Below, piece by piece: positions 9,307 to 18,914 of a stretch of 33,883 bases of DNA. This DNA is from Beroe ovata (lineage: Eukaryota > Ctenophora > Nuda > Beroida > Beroidae). The stretch is from positions 56,634-90,516 of the forward strand of contig CAMPET010000232.1 in NCBI GenBank assembly GCA_946803715.1, in the 5' to 3' direction. The first letter of the stretch is position 1. Each line of letters opens with the position of its first letter. The translations under genes and the position numbers were made by a program. Under the pieces are notes generated by a model. The model saw only the letters and a program-made list of their open reading frames with translations. It ran no database searches and was not told the DNA's origin.

Positions 9307-12300
9307 TTAGAGGAGATTGATGAAGGAGCAGAGAAGAACAGCTACCATCAGCTGGGGCTGGCAGTTCACACCTACAGGTAATGTGTCAATAGGTTGTATA
9401 TAGATTCTGATAGATTATTACATGGCAAGGTTTCATGTGAAAATTCCGTCGATGCGTGTCGATGTATCAATTTTGATCCATAATGTCGGCAAATTTCAAT
9501 CTATTTTCATGAGAACGTTATTTTGAACGATATTTTCTCGCGCGTCATACCTAGTTTAGTTGCGGCATTTTCCACCATTACCCGCCTCCTCACCAGCACC
9601 CTCTTCACGCCAGTCTCACACTGGGGGTTAACATTCGTCCTGTGCTCTTCCTGAAAACATTACTTTCCAGTTTCTTGGGTATTTCACGAGATGGGGAGGA
9701 AAAGTTTTGCTGTCAATGTGTGATGTGGGATTTGTATTGTGGGGGAGGGATATGGGTCAGTGTTGTTATTATCATCATCAGGAGGAAATATTTCACAATT
9801 AACATTATTTCTTATCAATATCCAGTGAGCCCATGGCTTGAGTCCAGTCATGTACCCTCTGTAACTGGTTACATCATCCATTTAGTAGTCATGACCGTAC
9901 GCTATTCTGGGAGTATTATCTAGTTTGTTAGCGGATGCAATGAACCATATCACAACATGGCGATTGGCGGCATCATTTGATCTGTTGCACAGAAGATGCC
10001 AATTTCCGTGACCTTCATAATTCTCGATTACTAGCGGTAATCTGAATTCCCATGTCAAATACTCATGAATGAGTCGGAGGTGCCATGAGCATCTAGTGTA
10101 ACTGTTCCCCTGGATGGTAGATAATTTCCTCTCCTAGTACCTATATCTCTTTCCCCAAACTATGTCTCTTACCAATTTGTTTGTATACCCCTCAGGGAGG
10201 TTAAGTGTCCCAAGGGCCTCTCCCCTACCCTTATCATCGGATCTCTATATCTCCCCGGTCCCCCCACAGGGGGAAATAGTGTCACTCAAACTTACCGTTA
10301 TGTTAGCCCAGCACGTTCCCCCACAGTTTTTCCCCTGAGGGCAGCACGGTAGCATCGTCACATCTTCCGTCATAAACTGCCAACTTGGTCTCTTCAACCA
10401 GGACCTATAGTGATGACGTCACTTTGGCAATGCTCCAACAATGTGTGCATGTGTCATGTATGTGTGTCATGTTCACATGCACTTTCTAGCAGTGTATCAA
10501 AAAGCTTTGAAATGTGTCAAAAAACTATTGTTCTGATAAGTACAACATCGCCTTATTGATCGTTATTGGTTATGTTTTAGTCGTGATACTCGATGTTTGC
10601 GTGTTTGTCTGTGGGTGTTTTTGTGCGTTTGTTCGTATTCTCAACTCACGTGCTATTCACGTCACACATGACAATCCCAAAGATGGTGGTAAAGTTACAG
10701 ATACCGGGTAGCTTGATGTTCAGACCACCCCATTTTACGGGAGCATACACTTGTCTAAACTCCTGCGAGGAAGAAATAGTCACGCCGTTTAAACAGTTGC
10801 TTGGCAACGAGATATAATCACGTGATGTATAGTGACGAATCACGTGACATAGCAACGTGTCGTACGCACCTTCTGCAGATAGCAGGAGGGAAGATCAGCA
10901 GTACTGTTATCGTCCGCACTTATCCATATCCGTGTCCACTCGTTATGTATGAAGATAGTTTTCCAATACCCCTCCCCACCCCCCTCCTCATCTTCTGCGC
11001 CGACCAACATCCCACTCTTCCCTTCTTCCTCTTCTTCTATTGTTACATCTTCATTCGCCGCGTTCTTCTTCGTGATGCTCTCAAAGTGCTTGCTTATCTC
11101 TCTTTCCTCTTCTCTCGTACAGACAAACTTCCGTGGTGCTGTGTGTGACACGTGTGTTATAGCAACCGATGTTGTTGTTATAGCAACCGATGTTGTTGTC
11201 ATGGCAACTAATGGTGTTGTCATGGCAAGTAATGTTTCCGGTTTCGTGATTGATTTTACCGGTAAAATGTGTGTCTTGATAGGGGCAGTTACACACGAAG
11301 TTGTTAGCGTCAAGACCCAGCGTTGGAACTAGCTGAAAAGTGAAATCATCGAACTAAGATCACTTCCTTAATATAACACAAAAAATGCCTAGTCATGGAT
11401 GCCAGTATGCCACGTTACACACGTTACCATGCCCTTGAGACAGTAGATAGTATCGTTATTATCGGGTGTAAGGTGGTACTTGTACTGTCCGTAGCTGTCC
11501 ACTCGTCCCCCACACTCGTCAAGATCTCGAGCAGTGAGGAGCTTTCCGTACTCGTCATAGGGTCCGTATATCGGGTAACCTGTGTGCAACTTCAGAGTTA
11601 CAATGTTACAGTGTTACAACTTACTGTGTTACAGTATAACGAATTCAGTTTGATAACAGATGAGTTGCGGTATGCATAGCTGCGCGTCTTTCGTTACATT
11701 TTATGATTTAGTTTTCTTTCTCTCAACAGATTAAGCTCTATCAAACTGACCGTCGATAGCGACCCCGTATATTTCCCCAGGCTCGTTGCATCGTAACATC
11801 TGGACACACGGACTGTAACCATAGTAGTGGTATCTGGGGAGAGAGTGTGATCGGTGTGTGATAATTACGCTACTTCCCCTCCCTCATTGATCTAAAATCT
11901 GGGAGTATGGGAACTCACACTCCGTTCTCATCTGTTCTCCCTCTGCAAGCATCCAGGGGAAGAGTATCGCGGGCAAGTTTGCAGCCCTCCTCAGGGGAGT
12001 AGGGGTTGTAGATTGGGATACCTGAGAGGGTAGGAGACAAATAAAAATCAATAACTCTTGCTGCACTTGTCGAAAATTGGACTATTGAGCTCTGTATGAA
12101 ACTGACGGCTCACCCCTGATCGTGACACCTATTATCCTGAACGGTAGACACCACAGGGTACTGTGAGCTCGATGTGGATGCTTGAATATGAGGAAGTTGG
12201 TAATCGATTGCTGTAAGGGATGGGGGAGGGGTGAAAAGACGAAGAGGTGTTGACAAATAGGGGAGCTATTGGTTTTTAGGGGGAACCGGGGAAGATTTCA

Positions 12301-12809
12301 ATTCATGTTTGAAAAGAAGGTATTACGGAGCTGGTCTATGTGGTTTCAGATGAGCATGGGAAACATAATATCGTTTTGGACAGTGGACACTATGATAGTT
12401 GTTTGCTAACCTTCATCTTGGGGAATTCCTCCGTTTGTCCATCCCACTGTCCAGTGTAGTGATCCGGGATATTGTTAAACATCACATTCAGAAACTTATC
12501 CATCTTCTTTATCATCAGCTGAAGCAGAATATGTTGCACAATGCACACTTTTTCAACCCATGATTGTGATCTTGATCACGAGAGACAAAGGTTCCGTATT
12601 GGATCAATTTTCCCCACTCCACACGCTCTCAGAGAGTGGGCAGTCAGTCTCTGCACCCCCCCCTTCTCACTTACCGCTGGTGCTAGCCCGGTGTTCTTCT
12701 CCTTGAATTTCCGATTGACAACGAACTTGGCAATCTCCTGGTCCGTGAGGGACAGAGTCTGGTGTGGGAGAAGGAGGAGAAAGAAGAGGAGGAGAGTATG
12801 ATGTATCAT
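9307..12809 (-). CDS. Secreted protein with duplicated YHYH domain (11 exons)
   Basis: Minus-strand gene, exons 12675-12809, 12411-12518, 12114-12210, 11919-12021, 11751-11833, 11428-11579, 10870-~11127, 10650-10762, 10296-10404, 9551-9650 and 9307-9371, about 440 residues. Exon 1 gives a signal peptide (MIHHTLLLFFLLLLPHQTLS). Exons 2-6 form a YHYH domain: NNIPDHYTG, then lobe 1 (IGVTIRGIPIYNPY ... LDACRGRTDENGVYHYY) and lobe 2 (IYGVAIDGYPIYGPYD ... LDECGGRVDSYGQYKYH), ending YCLKG. The C-terminal half has an acidic tract, HNEWTRIWISADDNST, a Cys-rich stretch (PCCPQGKNCGGTCWANIT) and a short hydrophobic end (LMVAVLLCSFINLL) before the stop, which could be a GPI-attachment signal. YHYH domains are known in bacterial and invertebrate extracellular proteins, with unknown biochemical role. 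Weak points: the 5' limits of exons 3 and 7. Exon 7 has a poor acceptor, so the two halves might be separate genes. Confidence 0.68.
11153..11232. repeat. Tandem X-box-like repeats
   Basis: Four copies of a ~21-bp unit (gttgttatagcaaccgat / gttgtcatggcaactaat) stand in a row. Two are exact matches to the RFX X-box consensus (11174-11187 and 11195-11208). They lie in the intron, or the uncertain 5' edge, of exon 7 of the YHYH gene. Confidence 0.7.
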
Positions 12810-12823
12810 GTCCTGGAGATGAA

Positions 12824-12915
12824 ACAAGTGGGAAACAAGGAAATGGAAGCAGTTTTAGTGGGAAACAAGGAAATGGAAGCAGTTTTAGTGGGAAACAAGG
12901 AAATGGAAGTAGTTT
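12824..12915. repeat. 30-bp tandem repeat, ~3 copies
   Basis: The unit gtgggaaacaaggaaatgga + agcagtttta is repeated almost perfectly three times immediately upstream of the YHYH gene's start codon, within its likely 5' UTR or promoter. Confidence 0.85.
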
Positions 12916-15277
12916 CGCGAATTGACCGATTTAATTTATTGATGCTGAATTTCCTATGGTAGGTTTGAGAATTATAGCGTGGAACAATGATAATGTAGCT
13001 GTTTGACGAAGATTCACGGTCTTGAAATTGGCTGTGGATCAATCGTTTAGGGGAGTTGAAGATCGAGAACAGTTGCGATGGAAAGTGTAATATCGAAAAG
13101 GAACTGATAGAAATCGCAAAAAACAACCAATAAGAGTGAGATGCAATCCCAATGATAGTAGGATAAGTACCCAACTATTTAGTCAAAATCAATGTCAGAC
13201 GTTCTCACCCCGTAATGACGTCATGCAAAGGTGATACTTGAGGTAGAGAGGGTGAGGGAAGGGGGTGTACTATAATGGTACAGGAAGGGGGGTGAAGCAT
13301 GAAACTGCAGGACAAAAGATATGCGGTGGTAACAATGTGTGTGTTTGCAGTGTAACAATGTTGTAATATAAGGGTGGAGTGGATAAAGGTGGATAAGGGT
13401 GGAGTGGATAAACTATCACTATACAAGTACAATGTTATTGACTGTGTTGTACAGGCACACCACTTTATTATATTGAACTATCGTTAGAAAGTGAGAAGAA
13501 ACGGGACAAAAGAACAATTCCAGAAAGCAAACACACACTCACACACACGATCCGGCAATGGATTTCAAAGCAACTGATGGTCTACAAAACCGGGAATATT
13601 CCTTTGTGTATAGCCGTGTCAATCTCTGATTCTCGTTGGTCTCTACCTATCTCAATATTAACCTATTTTATAGAAGATGAGATTAGACTGTAAAATATAG
13701 AAGAGATTCTTTGACTGGTGACATATATGCTTTTTAATGGTTTGGGACTGCTATGTCACATATTTTGCAACATGAAGTCTCCGGAAATATCGAAAAAGTT
13801 TTCGAAAATTTAACTCCTGAAGCGGCAAATTCTTCGTGGGTAGGGTCTGTTCAATTGGTTTGAAACAATCGATTACCCCTGCACTATCGGCCACCATAGA
13901 ACAGAATTCACCTCACTGTGAGCTTCACATTATAATCCTGATTTCTAATAGGTCATTGCTAATTAATAAGGCGATTATAACTTCACGCCTAATTACAATA
14001 GCCCCGTCCAAGCAGTAATCATTGTCTCGCTAATTACCATGGACACAGGAGTTAATTACAATATATCTCCAATATAGTCATTTGTCATGGTGATGTGGCT
14101 CCACAATTAGGTACCTGGGAACTATGGTGTGAAGATAAGTGGTACTACTAGGCTCCCCCGCCCATTTCACAAGTAGCTATAGAGTACTGTGTATCTGGTA
14201 GTTTGTGATTAGCACGCCTCCAATCAGATTCATATTAGTTTGATGTGAGAATTTTTGCCGAACCTAATCTGCGACACATTCTTCTCCCGGGCTAACATAC
14301 ATCATTCATTTCTCTGCCTATTGCCTGTGTTTTTGCTAAACCTGTCATCCGTTTGCTTGTCTGTCCCAAAGACTGTCCCTAAGACTGCCACTGTCCACTG
14401 TATGTTTGTTTGTCTCCTTGTGTCTGTCGGTTCGTCAAATATTTTAACCTTTAGCAGTAAACTCATCAGCTAGGACAAAAGAACCCAGCACAAGTATTAG
14501 AGATGGCAGGTTTATCTTTGTGTAAATTCCATTGACAGACTGACCCATATATTATTGCCATGTCTCGAGAAAAGTTTCAGCCTTCGCTCTGACACCGCGT
14601 TCGTATCAATTGTTTCCAATTCCTGAAGTTAAAATAGACCCCTAAATATAGATCCCTAAGTAACCAGGGGCTGCATTGTGACGTCACATGACGAATTGTT
14701 TCACCAATAATTCCCCCTTTGTGTCACGGTTTATTGTGTGACCCAGTGTGTTCCGTTACTGCTATATTTTCGCACGGTTCGCTGTCGGCCGTTGCCCTGG
14801 TAACACGACGTATGTTCATGTGGGTGTGCTTGCTATTTTAGGAATTGACCACGTTCTCAGTAGCTTCGGTCATCTGATAAAGAATTGTCGCCATGAGTTC
14901 AATCTTTACAATTTGTTTGCCGTTTTTGTGTCAATTTTAGACTACCCCTGTCTACGCAGTACGCATATTATTCATTCTATAGTTCACAGCTACAGCATTC
15001 CTTTTCCACGTATTGTACCAAATTGCGAGATTCCTGGAAATTTCTATATAATGTGTCTGATTGAACAATAGCTACTGCTCCTGCCTCCCTCCCTCTCTAT
15101 TCCTCGAGACATGGGCCAAGCTTCTCTCCCCCCTCTCCCCCTCTCTCACCCCTCCCCTCTCCGCTCTATTCGCTTCTCTCCTCCTCCCTCCTTCTCTCCT
15201 CTATACGTATCATACCTAGGGAGTAACAACAATATTCACTTGCTTTCTCCTTCCGGTTAGAGTAACAGACAGTAACC
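12916..15277. other. Long non-coding stretch with clustered TAATTA sites
   Basis: No exon recognised. Visible content: a duplicated ggtggataagggtggagtgg-type block at ~13369-13410, four TAATTA palindromes at 13960-14058, and a pyrimidine-rich tract at ~15080-15200. The longest plus-strand frame (14748-15071) lacks any domain-like pattern. Confidence 0.5.
13960..14058. promoter_or_regulatory. Cluster of four TAATTA homeodomain-type sites
   Basis: TAATTA occurs at 13960, 13990, 14031 and 14053, with further AATTA cores nearby (14104). TAATTA is the classic homeodomain dimer/monomer core. The cluster sits about 1.2 kb upstream of the YHYH start and about 4.9 kb upstream of the GPCR start. It is a candidate enhancer by inference only. 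Confidence 0.35.
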
Positions 15278-15396
15278 NNNNNNNNNNNNNNNNNNNNNNN
15301 NNNNNNNNNNNNNNNNNNNNNNNNNNNNNNNNNNNNNNNNNNNNNNNNNNNNNNNNNNNNNNNNNNNNNNNNNNNNNNNNNNNNNNNNNNNNNNNN
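15278..15396. other. Assembly gap (119 N)
   Basis: Run of undetermined bases, followed directly by a CA microsatellite (15405-15439), which probably caused the gap. Confidence 0.99.
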
Positions 15397-15404
15397 GTCT
15401 CACA

Positions 15405-15439
<35 letters not shown>
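15405..15439. repeat. (CA)n microsatellite
   Basis: CA run adjoining the N gap. Confidence 0.95.
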
Positions 15440-15441
<2 letters not shown>

Positions 15442-16315
15442 CATGGATGTTATAGGGTGGTGTTTGTCATTCAAATACCCGCCCCCGTGCATTTGTTCCC
15501 TCATCAACCAATTAGCTGATTGGCTTGATACGTGTTGTGACTTGGGAGAGAGAGGGGCACGTGTCAGCAGATAGGTTAATTGATATTGTGCTCGATGGTC
15601 CGGAACACCGATAGACACGCATCATGTTCATGAATATTGTGCTCATGGTCTGGACTCTGGCGGCGAAGATCTCGAGATATGCTGTATCTTCTCCCTTCTT
15701 AGCCCTACACCACCATTATGTTTCCTCTTCTCACTGTTCAAAGCTAGAGCATGGATTCCTGATGGCACGCGGAGCAGAGTCTTTCCAGCAAGAGTCATTT
15801 TCTGACAACCTTTTCAGCTCATTACACAATAAATAAAGCTGCTACCGCCAGATGATCAAATCTCAGTAACGGAATTATTGCTCGTAACTGGTTTATACTT
15901 TACTTTTTATTAAGTTCATCCAAGCTACTGTGGTTCACATTTCAAGTTCGAACAATAGTTACACTGATGGATATTCAGGTCGTTGGTCGCTGTTGTCTGT
16001 TGTCACTCGCCAATAGTCGTGAAAAGTTGTAGCGCCCCTTTATGCAGAATATTTTCATAAAAGCACCCTATAACTTCCCTACCAATTGTAAAACTCCCTT
16101 AGTTTTTCTTAGCGATGTTTTTGGTTTAAGGCTAGGCTTAAGCAATTGACCTGTAATTTTGGCCAATCAATAATTTGTTATCTAATCATTTAATGGTTCC
16201 TGTTTTTTCTATCACCATGGATTTGTATTTCCACACTTGTATTGGTGACTAATAATCATACTCGCCATCATGCTCACCTGGTTACAGTGAGCTTACCAAA
16301 ACTCTCTCTGTAATA
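15440..16315. other. Intergenic, no gene recognised
   Basis: Unique sequence with only short open frames (for example 15624-15836) that show no domain pattern or splice partners. Confidence 0.5.
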
Positions 16316-16354
16316 GTGTGTGTGTGTACTGTGTGTATGTGTGTGTGTGTGTGT
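16316..16354. repeat. (GT)n microsatellite ending in a single N
   Basis: GT run interrupted once by gtact, ended by an N at 16355. The sequence right after that N is a copy of the sequence at 16908 onward. Confidence 0.9.
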
Positions 16355-16355
16355 N

Positions 16356-17460
16356 GTGAGTGCCAGTAAAGTCTTCATCAGAGACCTCCAAAAACGACGT
16401 ATAAAGGTGTGGAGTTCATTGATAACATTTTCTTCCATACTGATATCAGAAATTTGACGAAAATTTTTCTGCCAGATTTTAATGCAAATACCATCTACTC
16501 CCATGTAATTTTGGACGCTGAATCGATTCCTGATCGTATTTTGACCCTATCTTGCTTCCCTGAGGAACTGTACGTCATGTGATTTCGAACCTCACATCTG
16601 TGAAGAAATTGGAATTTTCACCGACTTCCCGACAAGCTAGCCCCAAAATTCCACCAGACTCGGATTCTACGTCAAAAAATAGGCCAGGAACACCTATTAC
16701 TAGTCTTCGTTCTGAGAAAAATATTTTACCGATTTTGGTGTCCCACTGATTTTCGTGTTTTTTGTAGGTTTTGCTCCCACGGGTTTGAAATCGAACTTTG
16801 GGCGTGGTCCCACGGCGAGTATGAACCCGATATGATCATGAAAAGGGTAGAAACTTATAGTCTGAGAGTAGGAGAGATGATTTGGTGGAAAATTGGTTTC
16901 GTGAGTGCCAGTAAAGTCTTCATCAGAGACCTCCAAAAACGACGTATAAAGGTGTGGAGTTCATTGATAACATTTTCTTCCATACTGATATCAGAAATTT
17001 GACGAAAATTTTTCTGCCAGATTTTAATGCAAATACCATCTACTCCCATGTATTTTTGGACGCTGAATCGATTCCTGATCGTATTTTGACCCTATCTTGC
17101 TTCCCTGGGGAACTGTATGTCATGTGACTTTGAACCTCGCATCTGAGAATAAATTTGAATTTTAACTGACTTCCCGACAAGCTAGCCCCAAAATTCAACC
17201 ATATTCGGATTCTACGTCAATAAATAGGCCACCTATTACTAGTCTTCGTTCTGAGAAAAATATACTACCGATTTTGGTGTCCCACTGATTTTCGTTTTTT
17301 GTGGTTCCACGGCGAGTATGAACCCGATATGATCTGCTAGATTTTAATGCAAATTTTATCAATTCCAATGTATTTTTGGACGCTGAATCGATTCCCCTGG
17401 GGAGCTGTTTTTTATGTGACTTCAAACCCCACATCTGACAAGAAATTGGAATTTTCACTT
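16356..17460. repeat. Second array of the ~545-bp repeat family
   Basis: Partial unit 16356-16503, full unit 16504-17048, a deleted unit 17049-17368 (about 320 bp) and a terminal fragment. The landmark tttttggacgctgaatcgat recurs with ~545-bp spacing. These copies are closer to one another than to those at 229-1870, so each array seems to have homogenised or expanded locally. The first ~150 bp after the N at 16355 appear identical to 16908-17055. Confidence 0.85.
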
Positions 17461-18914
17461 ATTAGCGATTTTGTGTAGGTCTGCGTTTGTTTGTCTGTGT
17501 TTGTGTAGGTCTGCGTTTGTTTGTGTCTGTGTATGTGAGTGTGTCACAACTGTTATCTGGTATAAGTGTGTGTACCATGATAATGATTAGGGTAACAAAT
17601 TGCGCTAAAGAGCCCAAAGAGGTTATTATTATGCACCAATTATTCAAATTTCAAAACAGGTAAATTGTTAGCTATTACACAAGGTTATGCGACACATGTA
17701 ATAGTTTAGCAGATATTATTAGCTAACATGGCCTTGAAATTGAATGCAAAATCTCCAATACGGCTGTTCTGTATTTATCTAGAGCTGCGGTTTTCCGGCT
17801 GTACGATTATTAGCTTACGACGATTAGAGAATTCTATCTGTTGATATCTTCACTATAGCCACAAAAAGGGAATACATCTCTATACTACGATCTAGGTAGT
17901 CAGCATATTATTAGCCGATAAGTACGTGAAAATGTATTCGCACTTCGCGATACTGCCGTCACGCAACTGCCGTCCGTATCCAGCTACAAGAGCTATATTT
18001 AGGTTTCTAGGTAGTTAGTTATAGTGTTGAAATTAAGTAAATTTGCTTGTGATATAATAGCTTGTATTACATTGCTTTTAGTAGGTAAAATACTCGTGAA
18101 TTCATGAGACGAATTTCAGGCAATTTGTTACATGACCCGGAACATTTTAGGCCGATAGGATTCTGCTTGTTTCATCATAATACTCTGCTAATGCAACATG
18201 GACATAATATATGGTAGTGATATCTCGACATGTTAACAAATTAGAATTGATAAAATAGATGATAAATTCGATTTTATTTTACTGAAAGCTGCGTATTTTA
18301 AGGTGTTTTTTATGCGTTAATGAAAAATTCAATTCAATCAATCCCCACTCTGACGATGAATTACCACTTGCTCCATTTTTTACGATCTGCACTAGAATTT
18401 TCACCGTTGATAAATCTCAATTTCGCGGGTATGTGTGCGAGTATAGCGAGGAGCTAGGGACATTTATTGCGACCGAACAACTGCGACATTCAAAAAATGG
18501 GGCTCTGTCGATGGAGCAATCCTCTCTCTCTTTTCAAACAAAAACATGTCTTTTCTCAGCTGCTTGTCAAGCCATTATTCCGTCAGAGAAGCTCTTTTTG
18601 AGTGACCTTCTTCCCTCTCTCTAAATATTTGCGATTCGTTCGAACAATAGAACCCTCTCTCTCTCTCTCCAACCCTGCTATCCATCCCTCTATTTAGAAG
18701 AATTCTATTCTCTCGCCGTGATCGAGGGGAAATGCGTTATTGGAATTATATGAGATTCATATTTGGAATTGAGGGCGAATTTGAGAACTACGTCAACTAT
18801 GAATCATGAAATATTTTTTGACCCCGCCCCCTATTCCCCCCCCCTCTAGCAGTTCTCATCATGATTACTCCCCCTCTACTGACCCCCCTATCCCCCCCTC
18901 TAGCAGTTCTCATC
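17461..18914. other. AT-rich upstream region of the GPCR
   Basis: Starts with a doubled gtttgtgtaggtctgcgttt block (~17471-17525), then AT-rich DNA with several attattag motifs and no recognisable exon. It ends with a C-rich tract in which a ~36-bp segment (ccctctagcagttctcatca + tgat) occurs twice, at ~18840-18864 and ~18897-18920, each copy carrying an ATG. Confidence 0.5.

Noticed and set aside
9269-9358. Plus-strand exon-like frame starting MSPSPWQQDS and ending at a gtaatg donor
   Set aside because: It overlaps the minus-strand last exon of the YHYH gene, which is phase-matched to its neighbour. No partner exon follows on the plus strand.
10296-10404. Alternative frame of exon 9 reading ETKLAVYDGRCDDATVLPSG
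   Set aside because: It ends in a stop before the strong gtaagt donor. The chosen frame (SWLKRPSWQF...CWANIT) joins both neighbours in phase.
11081-11296. Alternative exon 7 frame after a good ttttcag acceptor (LVPTLGLDANNF...)
   Set aside because: It terminates before the donor at 10869, and its middle is just the X-box-like tandem repeat. It is kept in mind because it has the better acceptor.
14748-15071. Plus-strand 107-codon frame
   Set aside because: Chance-like composition with no motif or splice partners, and it ends in a low-complexity tract.
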